This document shows positions 46,711 through 54,062 of a stretch of DNA of 64,000 nt, piece after piece. The stretch is taken from NCBI RefSeq assembly GCF_008932245.1, contig NZ_CP034909.1:2679001-2743000 (forward strand). Direction: 5' to 3'. How positions within the stretch are numbered: position 1 is the stretch's first letter; each line of letters opens with the position of its first letter. Under the pieces are notes generated by a model, which was given only the letters and a program-made list of their open reading frames with translations, did no database searches and was not told the origin of the DNA. The position numbers were made by a program, and so were the translations under genes. Source of the stretch: Sinorhizobium alkalisoli. GTDB taxonomy: Bacteria; Pseudomonadota; Alphaproteobacteria; Rhizobiales; Rhizobiaceae.

Positions 46711-46885
46711 CGACGATCAGCCGAAGAAGAAACCCATCCACGAGATCGGCAGCGATCTGTCCCAACTCTCGGTCGATGAGCTGAGTGCGCGCATCGCGCA
46801 GCTGAGCGAGGAAATCGCCAGGCTAGAGGCCGAACGCGCCCGCAAATCGGCAAGCCGCTCGGCCGCCGAGGGCCTCTTTCGTTAA
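46697..46885 (+). CDS. DUF1192 small coiled-coil protein
   Basis: A 62-residue protein, MSLFDDDQPKKKPIHEIG followed by LSQLSVDELSARIAQLSEEIARLEAERARK, a short coiled coil. This is the DUF1192 family of alphaproteobacteria, usually found near rcdA. The ATG lies inside the MFS gene end and follows AGGAGGAGAAAGAGA, a strong ribosome site. Function is unknown. Confidence 0.88.
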   Translation: MSLFDDDQPKKKPIHEIGSDLSQLSVDELSARIAQLSEEIARLEAERARKSASRSAAEGLFR

Positions 46886-46946
46886 TCGGCGCATGCTGCA
46901 GCGCCCGCACGTCTTTACGGACGGGACGCCTCGGAATGGGATCGAT

Positions 46947-46961
46947 TTAACAGCACATTAA
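46947..46961. promoter_or_regulatory. CtrA box, distal (rcdA upstream)
   Basis: TTAA-CAGCACA-TTAA, an exact match to TTAA-N7-TTAA. It lies 340 bases before rcdA and about 60 bases after the DUF1192 gene, upstream of a terminator, so it may control a short transcript that ends at 47086. Confidence 0.6.
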
Positions 46962-47060
46962 TCATTTTCTGCGATTGTCCGAGCATCCGGCTCGTTCCGG
47001 ACTCAGACATGTTTCACCGACTGGCGAATGGGTCTGACTTTTCTCCCTGTTTTACCTTGA

Positions 47061-47086
47061 GAGCCGCTCCGTGCGGCTCTTTTTTT
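47061..47086 (+). terminator. Intrinsic terminator in the DUF1192-rcdA gap
   Basis: GAGCCGC (47061-47067) and GCGGCTC (47073-47079) with loop TCCGT are followed by seven T. It is 175 bases after DUF1192, so either a long 3' end or an unannotated small RNA of up to about 130 bases is terminated here. Confidence 0.85.
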
Positions 47087-47094
47087 GTTCGCGC

Positions 47095-47134
47095 CTACAG
47101 CGCCGCGCGTCTGAAAAGACGCGCGGCGCTGTAG
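47095..47134. repeat. Perfect 18-base inverted repeat (mosaic element module)
   Basis: CTACAGCGCCGCGCGTCT, loop GAAA, then its exact complement. It is the palindromic end module of the mosaic elements seen at 22505, 42729 and 47856. It sits between the terminator and the proximal CtrA box. Confidence 0.8.
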
Positions 47135-47156
47135 AAATTTCAAAGAATTGTGGAGA

Positions 47157-47171
47157 TTAACCCTTTCTTAA
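47157..47171. promoter_or_regulatory. rcdA: CtrA box, proximal to rcdA
   Basis: TTAA-CCCTTTC-TTAA, an exact CtrA consensus, 129 bases before the rcdA start. It implies that the master cell-cycle regulator controls the gene of its own degradation adaptor. Confidence 0.72.
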
Positions 47172-47299
47172 GAATACCCTTGCGCGGAATGCGGTATCAG
47201 ATCATTCTTCCGGCAAGAGAGGGGCCAAGGAAACTTTTCCCACGGCCTCACCGTTACCTGACCGTTGTGATGCGTTTGAACCAGGGATAGAGACAGGCC

Positions 47300-47818
47300 A
47301 TGTCCGAGAGAGGATTGAATACCGTCAGTTTCGCGGGACATGCTGCGTCCTCGGCGCAGTTCAAGGCCCTCTACGCGGAAGGCATGGGGCTTGTCGAGGA
47401 AACCGCAAGCTATCTCGACGGGCCGGGTCGGTCGGCCTCCAAGGTTCTGCCGCGCATGGCCTCCGTTCTCTATGCGGCCGAGTCGATGCGGCTGACCACA
47501 CGGCTGATGCAGGTGGCCTCCTGGTTGCTCCTGCAGCGCGCCGTCAACAATGGCGAGATGAGCCGCGACCAGGTGATGTCGGAAAAGAGCAAGGTTCGCC
47601 TCGACAGCTTCAACGTCGATCGCAGCGCTCCCGGCTGGAACGATCTTCCGGATGCGTTTCGCGATTTGATCGAACGTTCGCTGCGCCTGCAGAACCGTGT
47701 CGCACTGCTCGACCGCGAGATCTACCGTCCGCAGGAAGCTTCCGCCTTCGTCCCGGACAACCAGAACGGCGTCAAGGCGCAGATCAAGCTGCTGCAGACC
47801 GCCTTCGGCACCAACTGA
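47300..47818 (+). CDS. rcdA: RcdA, regulator of CtrA degradation (DUF1465)
   Basis: Adaptor that, with CpdR and PopA in Caulobacter, delivers CtrA and other substrates to ClpXP. The 172 residues match PF07323: FKALYAEGMGLVEETASYLDGPGR near the N-terminus, YAAESMRLTTRLMQVASWLLLQRAVNNGEM in the helical core, and LRLQNRVALLDREIY near the end. The start follows AGAGACAGGCC. The gene stands alone, with a 414-base upstream region holding two CtrA boxes, a terminator and a palindrome. Confidence 0.92.
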   Translation: MSERGLNTVSFAGHAASSAQFKALYAEGMGLVEETASYLDGPGRSASKVLPRMASVLYAAESMRLTTRLMQVASWLLLQRAVNNGEMSRDQVMSEKSKVRLDSFNVDRSAPGWNDLPDAFRDLIERSLRLQNRVALLDREIYRPQEASAFVPDNQNGVKAQIKLLQTAFGTN

Positions 47819-47855
47819 CATCGCTCTCTTTTGCTTGAGCTTTGAGCGCGGCCTA

Positions 47856-47959
47856 CTGCATGTCTCCTTTGATCGACCTCGATTAAAGGACAAAGACATG
47901 CAGCAATTCGAAGTGCTACAGCGACCTTTGCGCGTCTGAAGATACACCCGGCGCTGTAG
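47856..47959. repeat. Mosaic intergenic palindromic element, copy 2
   Basis: CTGCATGTCTCC...GACATGCAG module followed by AGTGCTACAGCGACC...GGCGCTGTAG, matching the element at 22505-22608 module for module. It lies after rcdA and before the rpmE terminator. Confidence 0.75.
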
Positions 47960-48034
47960 CGCCGGGCGTTTCTTTGCGGCGATGCGTGGCCGGGCGCAGG
48001 TCATCCAATCGCTGCAGCCCCCAAAACAAAAAAA

Positions 48035-48057
48035 CCCGGCGCTAGGCCGGGCTTTTT
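48035..48057. terminator. Bidirectional terminator of rpmE
   Basis: CCCGGC (48035-48040) and GCCGGG (48046-48051) form a stem flanked by an A run on the left and a T run on the right, so it can end transcripts in both directions: rpmE on the minus strand, and rcdA read-through on the plus strand. Confidence 0.8.
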
Positions 48058-48077
48058 TGTTGCCAGTCGGTGAAGAC

Positions 48078-48299
48078 TTAGAGACCGAGGCCTTCGAAGC
48101 GCTTCTTGAACTTGGAGACGCGGCCACCGCGGTCGACGAGCTGCTGATTGCCGCCAGTCCAGGCCGGATGCGACTTTGGGTCGATTTCCAGGTTCATCGT
48201 CGCACCTTCCGTACCCCAGGTCGAGCGGGTTTCGTATTCGGTGCCGTCGGTCATAACCACCTTGATAACGTGGTAGTCGGGATGGATGTCTGCCTTCAT
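48078..48299 (-). CDS. rpmE: 50S ribosomal protein bL31 (Cys-free)
   Basis: Ribosomal protein L31 of 73 residues: [29 protein letters not shown] then [27 protein letters not shown]. The four zinc-binding cysteines of the metal-carrying form are absent, so this is a zinc-independent L31. The ATG at 48299 is the family start; an upstream extension crosses a leader hairpin. It is a single gene ending at a strong bidirectional terminator. Confidence 0.96.
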   Translation of the reverse strand: MKADIHPDYHVIKVVMTDGTEYETRSTWGTEGATMNLEIDPKSHPAWTGGNQQLVDRGGRVSKFKKRFEGLGL

Positions 48300-48326
48300 A
48301 ACAATCTTCCTAGAGTTCCGGGGTCC

Positions 48327-48352
48327 AATTGTCGCAAGGCATTGCGACAATT
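48327..48352. promoter_or_regulatory. Perfect 11-base inverted repeat in the rpmE leader
   Basis: AATTGTCGCAA (48327-48337) and TTGCGACAATT (48342-48352) surround GGCA. It is 28 bases upstream of rpmE and about 140 bases before the divergent ABC gene. It may be an RNA hairpin in the rpmE leader (ribosomal-protein feedback) or a DNA operator. Confidence 0.5.
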
Positions 48353-48494
48353 TGACCGAACACGTAAATGAAGCCGTAGACCGCTCTGGCCACGGCTTCC
48401 CAATTCGATGCCGTGCCTATACATGAAGGTCTTCGGGATAACAAGTGCCGAGCGGAAGACTTATCGACCCTCCGTGACAGGCGAAGGGGGTCAC

Positions 48495-50297
48495 GTGGCA
48501 ACACAAGAAAATCAGCCGTCATCGACAAAATCCATCCGTCCCCTGGTGACAGTCCTGCCCTATGTGCGGCGGTACCGCCGCTTCGCGGTCGGCGCGGCGA
48601 TCTCGCTGACTATTGCCGCAGTGACCACGCTGACGCTGCCGCTAGCCGTTCGCCGGATGATTGATCACGGCTTCTCCAGCTCCGATGTCGCGTTCATCAA
48701 CACCTATTTCTCCATGCTGATGGTGCTGGCGATCGTCCTCGCGCTAGCGAGCGCCGCCCGCTACTATTTCGTCATCTCGCTTGGCGAACGCATCGTCGCC
48801 GATCTCCGGCGTGAGGTTTTCTCGCGGGTGACGAGGTTATCGGCGGCATTTTTCGACGTCAACCAGTCCGGCGAGATCGTGTCGCGCCTGACGGCGGATA
48901 CGACCCAGATCAAGTCGGCGGTTGGCGCTACCGCGTCCGTTGCGTTGCGCAATCTCATCCTCTGTCTCGGCGCCGTTGCCATGATGGTCTATACGAGCCC
49001 AAAGCTCTCGAGCCTCGTGCTTGCCGCCATTCCGCTCATCGTCTTTCCAATCGTCGGCTTCGGACGCTCCGTCCGCCGCCGTTCCCGGGAGGCGCAGGAT
49101 ACGCTCGCCGCCGCATCGGCCTATGCCGGCGAAGCGATTGCCGCCACCCGCACGGTTCAGGCCTTCAACGGCGAGGAAAGCGCCAATCGGCGTTTCGGCA
49201 CCGCCGTCGAGAACGCTTATCGCGCCGCCCGGTCTGCAGTCCGGGCGCGCGCCGCGCTGACCGCCTTCGCCATTGCCATGGTTTTCGGCAGCGTCGTGGC
49301 GGTGTTGTGGTTCGGCGCGCGGGACGTCCTCAATGGAACGCTCTCGGCGGGCACGCTCAGCCAGTTCCTGCTCTATTCGGTCTTTGCCGCTGGCAGCCTG
49401 GGTGCACTTTCCGAGGTCTGGGGCGAGCTCTCCCAGGCCGCCGGTGCCGCCGAGCGCCTGCGCGAGCTCCTGACGGAAGTCCCGCAAATCCGCGCGCCCG
49501 AACATCCGGCCGCAATGCCTACGCCGGCCAAGGGCGCAATCGCCTTCGCCGATGTCCACTTCGCCTATCCGGCGCGTCCGGATTACAAGAGCCTCAGGGG
49601 CCTAAGTTTCGCGGTCGAGCCGGGCGAGACCGTGGCCATCGTCGGCCCCTCCGGCGCCGGGAAGAGCACCGTCTTCTCGATGCTTTTGCGCTACTATGAT
49701 CCGACCAAGGGCACCGTTTTGGTCGATGCGACGGACGTCCGCACGGTCGATCCGAAGGACTTGCGCGAGCGCTTCGCCATCGTGCCGCAGGACGTGACGA
49801 TCTTCGCCGCATCCGTCCACGACAACATCTCCTTTGGCGCGCCGGACGCGAGCCGCGAAGCGGTCGTTTCCGCTGCAGTTGCCGCCCAAGCGGACGAATT
49901 CATCACCAGGCTCGATCGCGGCTACGATACGATGGTCGGCGAGCGCGGCATCACGCTTTCCGGCGGCCAGCGCCAGCGCATCGCCATTGCGCGGGCAATC
50001 CTCAGAAACGCGCCCATCCTGCTTCTCGACGAGGCGACCTCCGCGCTCGATGCGGAGAGTGAGAAGCTCGTGCAGAAGGCGCTCGATGGGCTGATGCAGG
50101 AACGAACCACCCTCGTCATTGCCCACCGCCTCGCGACGGTGCTCAAGGCGGACCGCATCCTCGTCATGGAAAATGGACGCATCGTCGAGGAAGGCACCCA
50201 CGCCTCGCTGATCCATCAGGGCGGGCTCTATGCCAAGCTCGCGCGCCTGCAGTTCGACCATGGGGCGGAGGGTCTTTTTGTCGCCGCTCGGCAATAG
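48495..50297 (+). CDS. ABC exporter, fused membrane and ATPase domains (MsbA-like)
   Basis: Half-size ABC exporter that works as a homodimer. The 600-residue protein has six helices in the first 330 residues, then an ATPase with Walker A GPSGAGKST, signature LSGGQRQR and Walker B LLLDEATSALD. The closest group is the MsbA/lipid-A-like and multidrug ABCB exporters; substrate cannot be told. The GTG at 48495 follows GAAGGGGG at good spacing; an upstream ATG-based extension of 29 codons is unlikely. Confidence 0.9.
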   Translation: MATQENQPSSTKSIRPLVTVLPYVRRYRRFAVGAAISLTIAAVTTLTLPLAVRRMIDHGFSSSDVAFINTYFSMLMVLAIVLALASAARYYFVISLGERIVADLRREVFSRVTRLSAAFFDVNQSGEIVSRLTADTTQIKSAVGATASVALRNLILCLGAVAMMVYTSPKLSSLVLAAIPLIVFPIVGFGRSVRRRSREAQDTLAAASAYAGEAIAATRTVQAFNGEESANRRFGTAVENAYRAARSAVRARAALTAFAIAMVFGSVVAVLWFGARDVLNGTLSAGTLSQFLLYSVFAAGSLGALSEVWGELSQAAGAAERLRELLTEVPQIRAPEHPAAMPTPAKGAIAFADVHFAYPARPDYKSLRGLSFAVEPGETVAIVGPSGAGKSTVFSMLLRYYDPTKGTVLVDATDVRTVDPKDLRERFAIVPQDVTIFAASVHDNISFGAPDASREAVVSAAVAAQADEFITRLDRGYDTMVGERGITLSGGQRQRIAIARAILRNAPILLLDEATSALDAESEKLVQKALDGLMQERTTLVIAHRLATVLKADRILVMENGRIVEEGTHASLIHQGGLYAKLARLQFDHGAEGLFVAARQ

Positions 50298-50432
50298 GCG
50301 CGATCTTCAAAGGGTCTTCCCTTCAGCCTCGACCGGAGAAGCGGCCACGGCCGCTGCGGCGGATCGCCTCGGCTTCGGGCCCGAGCACTTCTTGCGCGCA
50401 CGTCAAGGTCAGTTCAAGCAGGTGCTTTGTGC

Positions 50433-51464
50433 CTATTTCTCGGTGAGCTTGAGTTCGATGCGGCGGTTCTGCGCCCGTGCCGCCAGGCTCTCGCCCTCGG
50501 CGATTGGCTGATACTCGCCGAAGCCGGCGGCGACCAGCCGGTCGGCCGGGACGCCCCTGGATATCAGGAATTTGACGACCGAAGTCGCGCGCGCCGACGA
50601 GAGCTCCCAGTTGTCGCGGAAGCGCCCGGTTCCGGACAGGGGAACATTGTCCGTGTGCCCGTCGACGCGAAGAACCCAGTTTATCTCCGAGGGAATCTCC
50701 CTAGCGAGGTCGAGCAGCGCCGTGGCGAGCTTAGTCATCTCCGCCTGCCCTTCGGGATTCAGGTCGCTGCTGCCGGAAGAAAACAGCACCTCCGACTGGA
50801 AGACGAAGCGGTCACCGACGATGCGGATGTTTTCGCGGTCGGACAGAATTTCTCTCAAGCGCCCGAAGAAGTCGGATCGATAGCGGTTCAGCTCCTGCAC
50901 CCGTTGTGCGAGCGCAACGTTGAGCCTGCGGCCGAGATCGGCGATCTTCGCCTGCGAAGCCTGATCCTTCGCCTCGGAGGCCTGGAGGGCACCCTCGATG
51001 GCGGCAATCTGGTTGCGCAGTGCCGCGATCTGCTGGTTCAGCAGTTCAATCTGACTCATCGCCCTTGCGCTGATCTGCCGCTCGTTCTCGAGCTCGGATC
51101 CCAGCCGCCCGAGCTTTTCGCTGGCGACTTCGGCACTACCGGCGCCCTTGTCCAGCAGTGCCTGCAGGCGCGAACGCTCGCCCTCGGACTGCGCCAGCGA
51201 TGCCTGGAGATTGGCAAGTGAATCCTCCAGATCCTGCTTGCCGCTCTTTTCGAGGGCAAGCAGCTGCGTCAGCTCGTTGATCTGGCTGTTCAGACGGTTC
51301 AGCACCTCGTCCTTGCCGCTGATTTCCCTGCCGAGCAGAAACTGCGCCAGTACGAAGACGCTGAGCAGGAACATGATCGCCATGAGCAAGGTCGACAGCG
51401 CATCGACGAAGCCCGGCCAGTAATTGATCGCCCGCGCGTTGCGGCTTCTTCTGGCGAGTGCCAT
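50433..51464 (-). CDS. MotB/OmpA-like stator protein of an orphan motor pair
   Basis: A 343-residue protein with one N-terminal membrane helix (GFVDALSTLLMAIMFLLSVFVLAQFLL, with an Asp before the hydrophobic core as in MotB), a long coiled coil (about residues 50-195, many LNxQIxxL heptads) and a C-terminal OmpA-like peptidoglycan-binding domain (VDGHTDNVPL, LSSARATSVVKFL, NRRIELKL). Such architecture is shared by MotB and ZorB. It starts two bases after the MotA-like gene ends; GGGGGTGA precedes its ATG. It is not in a flagellar cluster. Confidence 0.85.
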   Translation of the reverse strand: MALARRSRNARAINYWPGFVDALSTLLMAIMFLLSVFVLAQFLLGREISGKDEVLNRLNSQINELTQLLALEKSGKQDLEDSLANLQASLAQSEGERSRLQALLDKGAGSAEVASEKLGRLGSELENERQISARAMSQIELLNQQIAALRNQIAAIEGALQASEAKDQASQAKIADLGRRLNVALAQRVQELNRYRSDFFGRLREILSDRENIRIVGDRFVFQSEVLFSSGSSDLNPEGQAEMTKLATALLDLAREIPSEINWVLRVDGHTDNVPLSGTGRFRDNWELSSARATSVVKFLISRGVPADRLVAAGFGEYQPIAEGESLAARAQNRRIELKLTEK

Positions 51465-51466
51465 GA

Positions 51467-52570
51467 TCAATCACCCCCATCGTCGCGGTGGCTGATCTTC
51501 GGCTGCGACAGCGCCTTCTCGCTGTTGACGGCAATCCGATCCGCCTGTCCGATGCGCGAGGTCAGCTTGTCCAGCGTCTTGCGCATGGATTTCGCCTCCT
51601 CCTGCTGCGCCTCGATCCAGTCGCGCAGCATCTGCTGCTCGCCGCGCATGTTCTTGACGAGACCCTGGATGCCTTCCGCCAGGCTCGCCATCGCGGCCGT
51701 CGTGCGCTGGTTCACGCCGCCGTCGTGGGCGATGCGGGCGATCTGATCCGTCAGGCGCCGCAATTCCTCGACCGGCGCGCCGTCGAAGGCCTCGACCGGG
51801 GCGGATACGCCGTGGCTGACATCGGTCACTGACGACAGCCAGTTTTCGAGTTCTGTGTAGAAACGGTTCTGCGCCCGGCCAGCCTGCAGGTCGAGGAATC
51901 CAAGGATCAGCGAACCGGACAAGCCGAACAGAGAGGCCGAGAAAGCGGTCCCCATGCCGGTCAGCGGCGCCGACAGACCGCTTTTCAGCGACCCCAGGAG
52001 ATCTTCCGTGCTGCCGCTACCCGCATCCAGCGACTGGATGACCGTGTTGATCGAACCGATCGTGCCGAGCAAGCCCCAGAAGGTGCCGAGCAGGCCGAGA
52101 AACACGAGAAGGCCCGTGAGATATCGGGTGGTGTCGCGCGACTCGTCCAGGCGCGAAGCAATGGAATCGAGGATAGACCGGAGAGCGACGGTCGAGATAC
52201 CGCTGCCGTGGCGCTCGCCAATCAGCGCCCGCATCGGCGCAAGCAGCACCGGATCGCGTCCGACCTTGGCGGCGCTGCCGGCGGCGCGGAACGAATTGAA
52301 CCAGCGCACCTCCGGCCGGAGGCTGAGGACGTGGTTGAATGCGAGCAGAATGCCGATGAGCAGAACGCCGAGGATCAGCCCGTTGAGCCCGGGATTGCCG
52401 AGGAAAGCGTCACGCGCCTGACGGAAGAGGATAGCGGCGACGAAACCGACGATGACCAGGAAAATGGCCATCGTCCAGAAATAGGGCATCGGGCTCGAAA
52501 GCTTGCGCGGGTTGTAATTTTCCTCCGCGCCTTCCCGGTCACGCCAGCCAGACAGGTTCAATGTCGTCAT
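51467..52570 (-). CDS. MotA/TolQ-like proton-channel protein of an orphan motor pair
   Basis: A 367-residue membrane protein with helices near residues 28-48, 60-80, 165-190 and 215-240. The MotA/TolQ/ExbB motif appears in LVFLGLLGTFWGLLGTIGSI and GMGTAFSASLFGLSGSLILGF. The cytosolic C-terminus is helical and charged (LAEGIQGLVKNMRGEQQML). Paired with the MotB/OmpA-like gene just downstream, it should form a proton-driven membrane motor anchored to peptidoglycan. No defence partners like ZorC or ZorD are near, so the role is more likely envelope-related. The start is at MTTLNLSGW. Confidence 0.85.
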   Translation of the reverse strand: MTTLNLSGWRDREGAEENYNPRKLSSPMPYFWTMAIFLVIVGFVAAILFRQARDAFLGNPGLNGLILGVLLIGILLAFNHVLSLRPEVRWFNSFRAAGSAAKVGRDPVLLAPMRALIGERHGSGISTVALRSILDSIASRLDESRDTTRYLTGLLVFLGLLGTFWGLLGTIGSINTVIQSLDAGSGSTEDLLGSLKSGLSAPLTGMGTAFSASLFGLSGSLILGFLDLQAGRAQNRFYTELENWLSSVTDVSHGVSAPVEAFDGAPVEELRRLTDQIARIAHDGGVNQRTTAAMASLAEGIQGLVKNMRGEQQMLRDWIEAQQEEAKSMRKTLDKLTSRIGQADRIAVNSEKALSQPKISHRDDGGD

Positions 52571-52919
52571 ATGTATGCCAGTCTCCCGGTTTGCGGCAAC
52601 GCCCACCTTGTCACTGCCAGGTGGAGATCGCCGCAACACTCTGATTCGCCGGATCATTCTCGAAGCGATCGCGACCCGAAGACGTGATGCCACGGCGAGC
52701 CCGAGGCCATCGGTTACTGGGCCGGAGACTAGTGTAACTTTGCGCCGAATTGAAGGGAAAACAAGATGTTCTACGAACTATAACCGGCGGCAGCAGATTC
52801 TGACCGCTCCGATGAGCCCAAGTCACTGCCGCTGGTATTGCGAAACTATTGAGACATAAACGGCGGCGGCCGCGGCGGCGGGCATTACTCGGGCAGCTTC
52901 CGCCTTCTGCACCATCTGG
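52571..52919. other. 349-base gap upstream of the motor pair
   Basis: No reading frame with family support. It should hold the promoter of the MotA-like gene and the end of the suhB-like transcript. I see no strong terminator. Confidence 0.4.
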
Positions 52920-53720
52920 TTATTTGATGGGGACCGGGCGGCGAATGACCTCGCCCAAAGCCTTGGCGATATATTCGTTACCGCAGACGATGGAGCCATC
53001 CTCCAAGGGCCTGTTGTCGCCGTTGGCGTCGGTCACCCATCCGCCGGCCTCGCGAATTAGCAGCACCCCGGCCGCGATATCCCAGGCGGCCAGATCGCGT
53101 TCCCAATAAGCGTCGAAGCGCCCGGCGGCCACATAGGCGAGATCCAGGGAAGCGGAGCCGAAACGGCGGACGCCGACGACCTCGCCCATGACATGGCGAA
53201 GTTCGACCAGATACTTGCCGTGGTTGCCGCGGCCGAGATGCGGCGTGCCCGTGGCGACAACGGCATCGGAGAGGTTGCGGCGGGCGCCGACCCGCAGGCG
53301 CCGGTCGTTGAGGAAGGCGCCGCCGCCGCGCTCCGCGGTGTAGAGTTCATCCGTGGCGGGGTTGAAGACGACTCCGCCGACGATCTCGCCCTGGCGCTCC
53401 AGCGCGATCGAAACGGCAAAATGAGGAATGCCGTGCAGAAAGTTGGTGGTGCCGTCTAGCGGATCGACGATCCAGCGGTGGGCGCCGTCGGTGCCTTTGA
53501 TCTCCTCACCCTCCTCGCCGAGGAAACCATAGGTCGGGCGCGCCTTCAGGAGTTCATCGCGGATGACCCTCTCGGCCTTGCGATCGGCCTGGGAAACGTA
53601 GTCGCCGGGGCCCTTCAGCGACACCTGCAGGTTCTGCACCTCGCCGAAATCGCGTGCCAGCGACTTGCCAGCCTTGAAGGCGGCCTGAACCATGACATTG
53701 AGGAGGGCAGAACGGGCCAT
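52920..53720 (-). CDS. Inositol monophosphatase family protein (SuhB-like)
   Basis: Magnesium-dependent phosphatase of the IMPase superfamily. The 266-residue protein has the metal motifs GEEGEE, the central WIVDPLDGTTNFLHGIPHFAVSIAL and YWERDLAAWDIAAGVLLIREAGG. The substrate is probably inositol-1-phosphate, as in SuhB of other alphaproteobacteria, but related fold members act on other phosphates. It is an isolated minus-strand gene. Confidence 0.93.
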   Translation of the reverse strand: MARSALLNVMVQAAFKAGKSLARDFGEVQNLQVSLKGPGDYVSQADRKAERVIRDELLKARPTYGFLGEEGEEIKGTDGAHRWIVDPLDGTTNFLHGIPHFAVSIALERQGEIVGGVVFNPATDELYTAERGGGAFLNDRRLRVGARRNLSDAVVATGTPHLGRGNHGKYLVELRHVMGEVVGVRRFGSASLDLAYVAAGRFDAYWERDLAAWDIAAGVLLIREAGGWVTDANGDNRPLEDGSIVCGNEYIAKALGEVIRRPVPIK

Positions 53721-54062
53721 CGGATGATCCTCTGAAACGAAGCCGGCCGAACATCCCGGCCGGAGATTGAACCTGCTTCACGGCCGCGCCTCCAAAAGCA
53801 CTGCGCGCCCTGTCGGACGTGCCCAGGATAGGTGCGATGCCGCCGTCAAAAAACCGAGTGAGAGATCACTCGTCCGCGGGAAGATGATGGATGGGGCAAT
53901 CCGCGGATAAACCGGGGGTTCAAGACCACAAAAGACCCGGAATTTCAAGTGAAATAGACGGCGTCGATGAAGAACGCGCACCCACGCGCATCGGCCTGAC
54001 ACTCGCACCGGATTTTCGCTCGAAAAGCACGATGCGTAGCTGACGTACGGCGTCCTTTGTGG
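53721..54062. other. 342-base gap, no supported gene
   Basis: Frames on the minus strand stay open, but their products match no family and lack ribosome sites. No RNA gene is recognised. Confidence 0.4.

Noticed and set aside
50433-52570. Zorya anti-phage system
   Set aside because: The MotA/MotB-like pair resembles ZorA/ZorB in layout, but the neighbours are an ABC exporter and an inositol monophosphatase; no ZorC, ZorD or ZorE-like gene is present.
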